The notes under the pieces were generated by a model that searched no databases, was not told the origin of the DNA, and worked only from the letters and a program-made list of their open reading frames with translations. Below are positions 1 through 5,833 of a stretch of DNA of 14,387 nucleotides, piece by piece. Made by a program: the position numbers and the translations under genes. Position 1 is the stretch's first letter. The number at the start of each line of letters is the position of its first letter. This DNA comes from Peptococcaceae bacterium UBA2264 (GTDB lineage: Bacteria; Bacillota; Desulfitobacteriia; Desulfitobacteriales; Desulfitobacteriaceae), in NCBI GenBank assembly GCA_002347475.1, contig DDXI01000194.1:1-14387 (forward strand), read 5' to 3'.

Positions 1-65
1 CAAGAACTACTCCACCTCTAATTATAAGGTTTTTTTATACAAAAATACAGGATAAAAGCCATTAA

Positions 66-257
66 AAGCGGATTTTTCTCTTTAATCCTCTTTTTTTCTT
101 CTATTATCTTTATAATGCTTCACTTGACATTTCATCTAGAGCTTTATGCAAAGCTAATGAAAAAGGATATGATAATTCGAGGTTAATGCTTAAAAATCAT
201 GCTGATATTGGAAATTTGGTCAGGAGTTTTGTAACAGACTTCCAGCAGCTTTCATAG
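66..257 (+). other. Unassigned coding-like stretch, possible 3' end of a lost gene
   Basis: One frame stays open from the TAA at 63-65 to a TAG at 255-257. Its second half (about 117-254) reads like protein, with a plausible mix of charged and hydrophobic residues and the ending GNLVRSFVTDFQQLS. An ATG at about 195 follows a weak CGAGG, but the coding-like character begins before it. This suggests the C-terminal part of a gene whose start is lost. I do not recognise the family. After the TAG, another short frame runs to 344 and ends REKVIRELNQIPLKNE; it overlaps the 3' end of the toxin gene and may be further debris. Nothing else is visible in the first 319 bases. Confidence 0.25.
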
Positions 258-319
258 ATAAGATTTATTAATAACACTTCAAACCATATTCACAGAGAGA
301 AAGTTATTCGCGAACTTAA

Positions 320-694
320 TCAGATCCCCCTGAAAAACGAATGAATTCCCGGTTTAAATATCAAAAACGAAAGGAATTCCTGTACGCAAAGAAAAAAGCA
401 GCCTTCTCGGGCTACTACTTGGGGGGGGAAGACGCTGTCATGGATTCCTATGATATAAAGAGTGTTAATCTGATCATTTTCCTCAGAGGTTACTTCGACG
501 ATGATCCGTACTGACCTGTTGACTCTGATTTCATAAAAGTTATCTGTCCCCTGTATTTTTTTATATCGCAGAGAGGGATGGCTGGCATCCGAGATAAATA
601 ATTCAAGAGCTTTTTCTGCATGTTTTTGAGTCTTCAAGTCAAGTTGTTCAAATTGCTTATCAAATTTTCGAGTGGATCGAAAGCGTCTGGTCAT
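320..694 (-). CDS. RelE/ParE-type toxin with a frameshift-extended C-terminus
   Basis: This 124-residue frame resembles type II toxins of the RelE/ParE superfamily, typically ribosome-dependent mRNA interferases or gyrase poisons. It has an N-terminal basic helix-hairpin (residues 5-35), then the strand pattern with YEIRVNRSVRIIVEV (54-68) and the closing LYIIGIHDSVFP (79-90). Family members usually stop here, at about 90 residues. The extra 32 residues arise because the frame passes a run of eight G (421-428 on the plus strand). With seven G the protein would end PPK followed by two TAG codons at residue 92, and those codons lie in a terminator stem. The start overlaps the antitoxin stop as ATGA with no clear Shine-Dalgarno, so translation is probably coupled. 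The activity class is inferred from fold resemblance only. Confidence 0.75.
   Translation of the reverse strand: MTRRFRSTRKFDKQFEQLDLKTQKHAEKALELFISDASHPSLRYKKIQGTDNFYEIRVNRSVRIIVEVTSEENDQINTLYIIGIHDSVFPPQVVAREGCFFLCVQEFLSFLIFKPGIHSFFRGI
392..416 (-). terminator. Intrinsic terminator of the toxin-antitoxin operon
   Basis: Read on the minus strand, a 7-bp stem AGTAGCC/GGCTGCT (one T-G pair, six-base loop) is followed directly by six T. It lies exactly at the two in-frame TAG codons that would end the toxin if the G8 tract at 421-428 had seven bases. This supports position ~416 as the ancestral end of the gene; the longer frame now reads through the terminator. Confidence 0.7.
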
Positions 695-984
695 TTTTTG
701 ATACTATCAAGAAATTCGCTGACAGTATTAAACTCGCGAACATTACCGGAATCAAGATCACTTTTGGCTTCAAGCATATCATTTTGACTAGTTTCAGACC
801 AGAAGTATGCCTGGTCTGAAGGAACAAGTTTCATAGGTTCAATGATAATTTTGTTGTTTTCTATCCTGACATCGAGTACATCACCTTCATTGATATTTAG
901 TTGTTCTCTGATGTCTCTGGGGATACTTATAAGGTTTCGCTTCTGAACGAAAATTTTATGGGAGGTAATTGAGATGACTGTCAC
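691..984 (-). CDS. AbrB/MazE-like (SpoVT-AbrB) antitoxin
   Basis: This 97-residue protein has an N-terminal AbrB-type swapped-hairpin DNA-binding domain (about residues 8-52), with the typical core QKRNLISIPRDIREQL followed by INEGDVLDVRIENNKIIIEP. The C-terminal half (about 55-97) is acidic and amphipathic, as expected of a toxin-binding tail. It probably neutralises the RelE-like toxin encoded next, with which it overlaps by four bases, and represses the operon. The start used is GTG at 984-982. This codon sits exactly where the sbcDC remnant begins, and the minus-strand sequence before it (GAATGCCGTCGG) has no ribosome site and no evident promoter. The gene's own 5' region therefore seems to have been replaced, and the true start may have been lost. 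Confidence 0.8.
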   Translation of the reverse strand: MTVISITSHKIFVQKRNLISIPRDIREQLNINEGDVLDVRIENNKIIIEPMKLVPSDQAYFWSETSQNDMLEAKSDLDSGNVREFNTVSEFLDSIKK

Positions 985-1232
985 CCGACGGCATTCTTAT
1001 TGCCGGCGACGTCTATGATAAAGTCCTGCCCTCGGCGGAGGCGATGGAAGTTCCTCTCGTCGACTTGGGGGAAAGAGGATTATATTTGATTACCGGGGAT
1101 ACGGGTGCTTCGGGGCCCTGGATTCGGAATCGCTGGACCAGGCTATGGCCGTGCTCGCTCCCTTGACCGGCGGCAACCGGCTGGTGAGGATCATTTCCCA
1201 TGTGAGCGAGCTGCTGTAGCGCATTCATCTAA
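983..1232 (+). pseudogene. Rearranged remnant of an sbcD-sbcC operon (three joined fragments)
   Basis: Three blocks resemble the intact operon at 6838-11117, at roughly 86-90% identity by eye. Block 1 (983-1053) matches sbcD 6954-7024, encoding the PDGILIAGDVYDK region. Block 2 (1045-1108) matches sbcC from 8034 to 8098, encoding the segment up to GDTGA, and is cut just before the Walker A lysine. Block 3 (1107-1232) matches sbcC 10939-11064, from GFGALD past the switch histidine. The blocks keep their original order and strand. The first joint lies in TGGAAGTTC, shared by both source genes; the second has about 2 bp of overlap and shifts the frame. A TAG (1217-1219) replaces a GAG codon. No active protein could be made. 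Many differences from the intact copy are at third codon positions, so the source was a diverged paralogue or ortholog, not a fresh copy of the local operon. Confidence 0.9.
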
Positions 1233-1244
1233 GCGTAATGATAG

Positions 1245-1334
1245 TTTTGGAACTTTTATTCAAAGGCAGAAGAGAATTTGGATGAAATATATGGTTACAT
1301 TACTAAAACACTTTTAGCTGAAAAAGCAGCACAA
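1245..1334 (+). pseudogene. Fragment of a ParE/RelE-type toxin gene
   Basis: Between a TAG at 1242-1244 and the terminator at 1332 this frame encodes about 30 residues including SKAEENLDEIYGYITKTLL, then AEKAAQ. This is the typical N-terminal helix-turn-helix of ParE/RelE toxins, where xxAExDLDEIxxYIxxxL is common. The first residues and the whole catalytic or target-binding part are missing. It lies directly after the sbcDC remnant and ends against a terminator hairpin. It is in a different place and on the opposite strand from the toxin at 320-694, so it derives from a separate system. The identification rests on a short motif only. Confidence 0.55.
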
Positions 1335-1374
1335 AGAGCTCCTGGACTCTGCATCCAGCAGCTCTTTGTTTTTT
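1332..1374 (+). terminator. Rho-independent terminator
   Basis: The arms CAAAGAGCT-C-CTGGA and TCCAG-C-AGCTCTTTG form a 15-position stem with one C-C mismatch and a seven-base loop, followed by six T (1369-1374). On the plus strand it would end transcription coming from the remnants. Its hairpin could also help end the minus-strand gene that stops at 1408, although on that strand the T run is about eight bases away from the stem. Confidence 0.8.
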
Positions 1375-1407
1375 CGCCATATTTGGACGAGCGCTACCCG
1401 TTTGAAT

Positions 1408-3102
1408 TTAAGGTTGGGTACCACAGGTAAAGACGGGGCAGAACATCTGCGTCAAAGAAAGATTGCTCTGGATATAATAGTTGCCCACTCCCTGCTGTAA
1501 TTGCACGATATAGGCGTCCAGGTCTGACCGGGCAGCCTTGCCTAAATCGAGGCTGTTGCCGGCATCAAGCTGTGGCAGGGTGACCGGTTTGCCGAATTCG
1601 TATTCTCCGTTGGTGTTCAGAGTCAGGACCGAGCCCTGCAGGCCGGCAGCCGGGGAATCAAGGTTGATTTTCACATCCGTATTGAAGAGGCGCTTCTTGC
1701 CCTCGTTGAGGATCTTTTCGTTATTGGTAATGGTCCCCCGGAATTGATTGTCGCCCTGGCTGTCATTGGCGCTGAGGGTGAAGTTGGCAGTTTGACTTGT
1801 CCTGTTGGCATCCTGTGTTACTGTAAAATCAGTATCCAGGGAAAAAGCGACCGGCTCAGTTCCTGTTTCCTTAGCCTTTAAAGCCAGGGTCCCTGTCTGC
1901 TGCTTCTCATCCTGCTGTTTTATGGTGCAGGCCAGCTGGAAGGTTGTCTCGCTGTCGGCAGAATCGTTTTGGAAATCCAGGGCATAGTGAGCCTGCTTCC
2001 CGGTATTCCAGTTCGCGATCTTCAGGGTATTATTGCTCCCGGTTTCCGCCAGGGTCCGCTCCACAATCTTTTTGTTCTTGTCGATGCTTATGACCAGGGT
2101 CAAAGGTTTTGCCTCCCCGGCGGTGGTCCGGAGTTCGGCGGCCCAATCCCGCAGCGCCTGGCTGATGTCCTCTCTGCTCTGCACTTTGTTCGCTTTTACC
2201 CCGGCAGTCTCATAAAGGTCGAGGATATTTGTGTATTTGGTGTACAGCAAATCGGCCAGCTGCTCATCGGTCGCCAGCTGCTCGGCAAGGGCGTTTAACA
2301 AGTCCCGGGCCTGGGTTTCGTCAAAAGAGATGGTATAGATTTTACCTTTGACCTGGACGTCTCCCTCTATTATCTTGCCGCTGACCGCTTTGACCTGTTC
2401 CTTTTGGATGGCAGCGCTGTAAATTTGGGCGTATTTCTCATATAGCGGGGCTAGTTCGGCTTTGGAAGTCTTGAGGGCCTTGAGCCAATCGGCTGAGGTG
2501 GTCATCCGGCGCGGCATACTCTCGATCCCCAGGTTCTGCCTGATACTTTCCTCATCGGCGTAATTGGCGACTAAAAATTTGGGGCTGAAGGCTGGGAAAG
2601 CCAAACCGGCCCTCTCCTTATCCTGGAAGGCCTGGAGGGTAAGTGGGGAGGCGCCATTGACAGAGAGGTCAATTTTGGCCGTTGCCTGCCTGGTCCCGGG
2701 ATCCTGGTTGAAATCCAGAGTGATCTTGCTGCTCTGGAGAATCCCCAGGATATATTGGGTCTGAGGATCGGCCTGGGAGGTCCCGCCGGAGATATTGGCC
2801 GTGATATTATGGGTGCTATGTACGGATTCATCCAGATAGGGCTGATAATCTGCTTCCAGGGCCTGGAAGCTGCTGTCCAGGAAGTCCAGCAGGTCCTGGC
2901 AATTCCTGGCCTCTGTCTCGAGATACACTTGTCGGGCACTTTTGAACCAATCCCGGGAGAAATAGCCGTAAGTACTGGTGGCCCCGGCGAGCAGAAAGAA
3001 GACGAGAAGACCGGTAAACAAGACTTTTTTGTTTCGGCCGGGGGGTTCCGGGGGAAGCGGCATATCGGGAAAATTGGTTTCGGGAACGTTTGTATCTGTC
3101 AT
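1408..3102 (-). CDS. Membrane-anchored protein of unknown function with large outer domain
   Basis: This 564-residue protein starts with a short proline-rich cytoplasmic tail (about residues 1-23), a positive GRNKK and one transmembrane helix (about 27-47, VLFTGLLVFFLLAGATSTYGYF-like). About 515 mostly polar residues follow and should lie outside the membrane. The outer part alternates helical segments (70-90, 190-230, 255-330) with beta-rich, threonine/asparagine-rich stretches (340-500). It ends CPVFTCGTQP, with two cysteines that could form a disulphide. No catalytic motif, lipobox or sorting signal is visible. The start is well supported by AGGAGG about eight bases upstream. The gene is divergent from the nitroreductase and stands alone, with the terminator at 1332-1368 just beyond its stop. 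I do not recognise the family; an extracytoplasmic adhesin-like or DUF-type envelope protein is possible. Confidence 0.8.
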   Translation of the reverse strand: MTDTNVPETNFPDMPLPPEPPGRNKKVLFTGLLVFFLLAGATSTYGYFSRDWFKSARQVYLETEARNCQDLLDFLDSSFQALEADYQPYLDESVHSTHNITANISGGTSQADPQTQYILGILQSSKITLDFNQDPGTRQATAKIDLSVNGASPLTLQAFQDKERAGLAFPAFSPKFLVANYADEESIRQNLGIESMPRRMTTSADWLKALKTSKAELAPLYEKYAQIYSAAIQKEQVKAVSGKIIEGDVQVKGKIYTISFDETQARDLLNALAEQLATDEQLADLLYTKYTNILDLYETAGVKANKVQSREDISQALRDWAAELRTTAGEAKPLTLVISIDKNKKIVERTLAETGSNNTLKIANWNTGKQAHYALDFQNDSADSETTFQLACTIKQQDEKQQTGTLALKAKETGTEPVAFSLDTDFTVTQDANRTSQTANFTLSANDSQGDNQFRGTITNNEKILNEGKKRLFNTDVKINLDSPAAGLQGSVLTLNTNGEYEFGKPVTLPQLDAGNSLDLGKAARSDLDAYIVQLQQGVGNYYIQSNLSLTQMFCPVFTCGTQP

Positions 3103-3514
3103 ATTCAGACCTCCTAAAATCTATTAATTTTGTATAAACTCTAAATATTTAACAAAACTCATATAGAAGCCTTTTATATTGTAAGCTATAATTTTCTTAA
3201 AAGAGATATGTCTTTTGTCCCAAAAAGGAGGTGACCAGATTCACATTCTCAAAACGCCGGCTGATTCAGCGTTGCTTATAACCCACTCTTGCTGAACAGA
3301 ATGCCGGTATTTAGGATAATGCCTCTTACGGCGTCCCTGGTGTGGCTAAAAAATCTGAGGTATTTTTTGTGTTTTTCTTGTAATATAAGATCAAGATTGG
3401 TAACCTAATTATTATCATCGTTTTGGTTTTATTATTGCTAAAGAATACGGTATTCAAACATCCCTGGGAGAAAATTTTTCATTTTTTACATTTAGCACCT
3501 GGAGGGCTATTAAA
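3103..3514. other. 412-base divergent intergenic region without a clear gene
   Basis: This AT-rich region separates the minus-strand membrane protein from the nitroreductase. It must carry both promoters, but I see no convincing -35/-10 pair. At 3222-3237 there is a strong AAAAAGGAGGTGACC, which overlaps a 16-codon GTG frame ending at TAA. At about 3254-3315 there are partial inverted repeats (GCCGGCTGATTCAGC against GCTGAA...GCCGG) that could fold. No conserved RNA family was recognised. Confidence 0.4.
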
Positions 3515-4069
3515 ATGGATTTTTTGGAATTAGCCAAGCAACGCTGTACGACACGAGGATTTACAGATAAAAAAATAGTCACAGATGATCTTGACCGGAT
3601 TTTATCTGCCGGACGGGTGGCCCCAACCGCTTGCAATAAGCAGCCACAGCGTATTATTGTGGTTCAACAGCCGGATAATATTCTTAGGGTTCAAAAAGCA
3701 TATCAAACTTTCGGTTCTCAATGTATTCTGATTGTATGTCAGGATAAAAGGAATCCTTTAATACGGCCCTTTGACGAAAAATGTTCAGGTGATTTGGATA
3801 TGGGTATTATTTGTGACCACATAATGCTGGCTGCAAGGGAGTTGAATATTGGAAGTATAATGGTGGGATTGTTTGATCCCCAAATTATTAGAAAAGAATT
3901 TAACATACCCGAATACATCGAGCCAACTGCATTACTTATCTTAGGTTATCCGGCCGAGGGCTTTTTGAGTCCTGAGCGCCATAAAAGCGAGAGAAAACCG
4001 CTTGAGGATACAGTTATGTATGAGAACTATTGCGAGGAGAGGCCGGCTATGAGCACAGCAAGGGGTTGA
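3515..4069 (+). CDS. Small nitroreductase-family flavoprotein
   Basis: This 184-residue protein belongs to the nitroreductase (FMN-dependent NAD(P)H oxidoreductase) superfamily. It has the N-terminal R10/R14 cluster in QRCTTRGF that normally binds the FMN phosphate, the APTACNKQPQRIIVV segment (36-50) matching the family's APSxxNxQPW motif, and the central helix DLDMGIICDHIMLAARELNIGSIMVG (residues about 94-119). A LILGYPAEG segment follows (about 141-149), as is usual near the C-terminus. The substrate cannot be told; such proteins reduce nitro compounds, quinones or flavins in the cytoplasm. The start follows GGAGGG by eight bases. The last 15 or so residues (after MYENY) are unlike the family and overlap, in another frame, the DUF1801-like fragment. 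The 3' end may therefore have been altered by a junction with that fragment. Confidence 0.85.
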   Translation: MDFLELAKQRCTTRGFTDKKIVTDDLDRILSAGRVAPTACNKQPQRIIVVQQPDNILRVQKAYQTFGSQCILIVCQDKRNPLIRPFDEKCSGDLDMGIICDHIMLAARELNIGSIMVGLFDPQIIRKEFNIPEYIEPTALLILGYPAEGFLSPERHKSERKPLEDTVMYENYCEERPAMSTARG

Positions 4070-4182
4070 TACGTATCCAGTGGGCTGGTCCGGTTGATTT
4101 CTCATTACTTGAGAAAATAATCGAGTTTAATATTTTGGATAAGGCAGACTGTTCAACATTTTGGCGGAAACAGGAAAGATAG
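4042..4182 (+). pseudogene. C-terminal fragment resembling a DUF1801 (YdhG-like) protein
   Basis: In the frame one base behind the nitroreductase frame, a coding-like stretch reads GYEHSKGLIRIQWAGP, VDFSLLEKIIEFNILDKADC, then STFWRKQER and TAG (4180-4182). The pattern SKGxIxxxxxxPxxxxLIxxIVxFxxxxK is how DUF1801/YdhG-type small proteins end. This assignment is from memory of the family pattern. The first two thirds of such a protein are missing, and no start with a ribosome site exists except a poor TTG at 4030. It is probably a truncated gene left behind at the 3' end of the nitroreductase. Confidence 0.45.
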
Positions 4183-4247
4183 GATAGCTCTTGGAGGCTC
4201 ATTTTTAGTCTCAAGTTAACAAACACTGTTAGACGAGGAGGTTTATT

Positions 4248-4580
4248 ATGAAGGTTGGATTTATCAGATGCCTGCAAACTGAGGATATGTGTCCTGGTAC
4301 AACAGAATTTAAAGTGGTGAAAGAAAAGAAATGTGTGTTCGAAGGAGTAGAAGGAGAAATTGAAATTATTGGTTTCAATACATGTGGCGGATGTCCCGGC
4401 AAAAAAGCAGTAACAAGAGCAGCCGAAATGGTTATAAGAGGCGCTGATACAATAGTTTTGTGTTCTTGTATTACAAGGGGGAATCCCATTGGATTTACCT
4501 GCCCGCATGCAAAAGAAATGAAAGAAGCTATTATTAAAAAATTAGGAGATAATGTGACTATTTTGGATTATACGCATTAG
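4248..4580 (+). CDS. CGGC-domain, cysteine-rich putative metal-binding protein
   Basis: This 110-residue cytoplasmic protein carries the namesake CGGC motif at residues 46-49 (NTCGGCPGK). The other family cysteines are C8, C15, C29, C72, C74 and C85, the last in TCPHAKEM with a histidine two residues on. The layout (RCLQTEDMCPG at the start, then IIGFNTCGGCPG, DTIVLCSCITRGNP, TCPHAKEM) covers the whole CGGC domain, a family found in anaerobes and thought to bind metal or an Fe-S cluster. The exact role is unknown. The start has an excellent site, GAGGAGG, seven to eight bases ahead. It follows the nitroreductase and the DUF1801-like fragment with a 65-base gap and may share their transcript. 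A 10-bp inverted repeat lies just after its stop. Confidence 0.85.
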   Translation: MKVGFIRCLQTEDMCPGTTEFKVVKEKKCVFEGVEGEIEIIGFNTCGGCPGKKAVTRAAEMVIRGADTIVLCSCITRGNPIGFTCPHAKEMKEAIIKKLGDNVTILDYTH

Positions 4581-4590
4581 TTCCGGTTCG

Positions 4591-4642
4591 GTTATTAAAT
4601 TGCCGCAGAAGATATTTTTAGAGTTTTCTGTGATTTAATAAC
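4591..4642. repeat. Perfect AT-rich inverted repeat with nested stem
   Basis: GTTATTAAAT (4591-4600) is exactly repeated in inverted form as ATTTAATAAC (4633-4642). Inside it, CAGAA (4606-4610) pairs with TTCTG (4626-4630). It lies 11 bases after the stop of the CGGC gene. There is no T run after the outer arm, so it is not a standard terminator. It could be a transcript 3' end structure, an operator, or the scar of a small element. Confidence 0.5.
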
Positions 4643-4694
4643 TATGTTCTGCTGTTATTATATTATTTTGGAATTTTATATATTGATGTGATAG

Positions 4695-4842
4695 AGCCAT
4701 AACAGAATTGCCAGAAATGATTTGGCTGTTGCAAATCCATATCAGCAGTTTTCTTTACCTGATAAGTTGGAGGAATGCAGCTAATCACGAAGAATATTAT
4801 AATAGGGTTGCTAAGCAGAGAAGAAGGAGTAGTAAGGAATGA
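4695..4842 (+). pseudogene. Frameshifted remnant of a small gene, family unknown
   Basis: One frame (4695-4784) reads ARNDLAVANPYQQFSLPDKLEE and then stops. In the frame one base further on, the text continues AANHEEYYNRVAKQRRRSSKE to a TGA at 4840-4842. Removing one base near 4776 joins them into a continuous helical stretch, DKLEEAANHEEYYNRVAKQ. The end overlaps the start of the PAS-STAS gene as ATGA, the arrangement of translationally coupled genes. No start codon is visible, so this is a 3' portion only. I cannot name the family. Confidence 0.35.
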
Positions 4843-5714
4843 CTAAAAATAACATCGAAGATATTTCTTTCTTAAAGGCTGAGATTGAGAGGCTGAAGAA
4901 GGCCGAGAATGTCTTGCGGGAGAATGAAGAAAAGTATCGGACAATATTAAATTCACTGGACGAATCATTTTGTATTATCGAAATGATTTTTGATTCAGAA
5001 GGTCAGCCCATTGATTGGCTTTACCTGGAATCAAATCCTACTCATGAAGAATATACCAAGCTGCATGATGCAGAAGGAAAATTAATAACTCAGCTGGCTC
5101 CCAAAACGGAACAGCGTTTGTTTGAAATCTACGGTAAAGTGGCTTTAACCGGGGAACCGGTGCGTAGAGTTGAAGTAGCAATAGGAAAACGTTGCTATGA
5201 TCTGTATGCCTTTAAACTTGGGGGGCTGGACAGCAGAAAAGTTGCGGTATTTGCCTTTGATATTACGGAGCGTAAAAGGAACGAGGCACAGCTGGAAGAG
5301 CAGGCTAAAGCAATTGCCGAACTTTCCACACCTGTTATTCAGCTTTGGGACGAAATCCTGGCTCTCCCCTTGATTGGGAAAATAGACAGTGCCCGGGCCA
5401 AACAAATTATGGAAAACCTTCTGAATGAAATTATTAAAACCCAGTCTTCCCAGGTAGTTATAGATATCACAGGTCTCCCGATTGTAGATACTGCTGTGGC
5501 TTCCAGGTTAATGCGCACATTTGATGCCGCTCGCCTGCTGGGAGCAGAATGCATCCTGACAGGAATCAGTCCTGTTGTTGCGCAAACCCTGGTAACTATT
5601 GGCGTAGATCTGGGAAGAATTAAGACTATGGCAACTTTGAACAGTGGACTGGAGTCCGCCTTAAATAATCTGAATATGCGTATAATAAATAACTCTAAAG
5701 CTGAAGAAAACTGA
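4839..5714 (+). CDS. PAS-STAS protein, RsbR-like stressosome or signalling component
   Basis: This is a 291-residue cytoplasmic protein. Residues 8-34 form a charged coiled coil (FLKAEIERLKKAENVLRENE), followed by a PAS sensor domain (about 30-145) ending in the usual VAVFAFDITERKRNE linker. A second helical linker (145-160) leads to a STAS domain (about 163-280). The STAS part matches RsbR-type antagonists: AELSTPVIQLWDEILALPLIG, then the loop DITGLPIVDTAVA (209-221) and GISPVVAQTLVTIG (242-255). T218 and T250 lie where RsbR proteins carry the threonines phosphorylated by RsbT. No rsbS, rsbT or sigma-factor gene is nearby, so the ligand sensed and the partner remain unknown. The start has GAAGGAG upstream and overlaps the preceding remnant. 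Confidence 0.85.
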   Translation: MTKNNIEDISFLKAEIERLKKAENVLRENEEKYRTILNSLDESFCIIEMIFDSEGQPIDWLYLESNPTHEEYTKLHDAEGKLITQLAPKTEQRLFEIYGKVALTGEPVRRVEVAIGKRCYDLYAFKLGGLDSRKVAVFAFDITERKRNEAQLEEQAKAIAELSTPVIQLWDEILALPLIGKIDSARAKQIMENLLNEIIKTQSSQVVIDITGLPIVDTAVASRLMRTFDAARLLGAECILTGISPVVAQTLVTIGVDLGRIKTMATLNSGLESALNNLNMRIINNSKAEEN

Positions 5715-5785
5715 ACTGACTCCCCAAATCGGCATATTCAGCTATATAAAAAATAGAAGTCAATAAAAAAGCTGCGGAGTTTTCC

Positions 5786-5818
5786 TTGACATTAACGTTG
5801 CGTAATAGTTTATATAAT
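5786..5818 (+). promoter_or_regulatory. MerR-type promoter of the TipAS-family regulator gene
   Basis: A consensus -35 TTGACA (5786-5791) is followed by TATATAATAT (5811-5820), giving a long spacer: 19 bp to TATATA or 21 bp to TATAAT. Long 19-20 bp spacers are the hallmark of promoters activated by MerR-family proteins. The spacer holds an imperfect dyad centred on ACG-TTG-CGT (TTAACGTTGCGTAAT). The regulator therefore probably controls its own gene. The predicted transcript start lies only about ten bases before the ATG at 5834. Confidence 0.65.
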
Positions 5819-5833
5819 ATATGGGTGATAAAA

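Noticed and set aside
983..1232. The sbcD-sbcC chimera as a functional mini-protein or regulatory RNA
   Set aside because: The second joint shifts the frame, an extra stop is present, and no ribosome site precedes it; nothing supports selection for function.
1105..1317. Plus-strand open frame covering the end of the sbcDC remnant and the toxin fragment
   Set aside because: It is out of frame with both remnants and its translation has no protein-like character.
3222..3245. AAGGAGGTGACCAG resembling the complement of the 16S rRNA 3' end
   Set aside because: The match covers only about 14 bases with one gap and does not clearly continue. A strong ribosome site plus chance explains it better than an rRNA fragment.
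3231..3281. 16-codon GTG frame overlapping the AAGGAGG site
   Set aside because: The ribosome site touches the GTG, leaving no proper spacing, and the peptide has no recognisable feature.
5786..5833. Extended start (TTG at 5786) for the MerR-TipAS protein
   Set aside because: The TTG lies within the -35 box, and the 16 extra residues are outside the MerR family's usual start.
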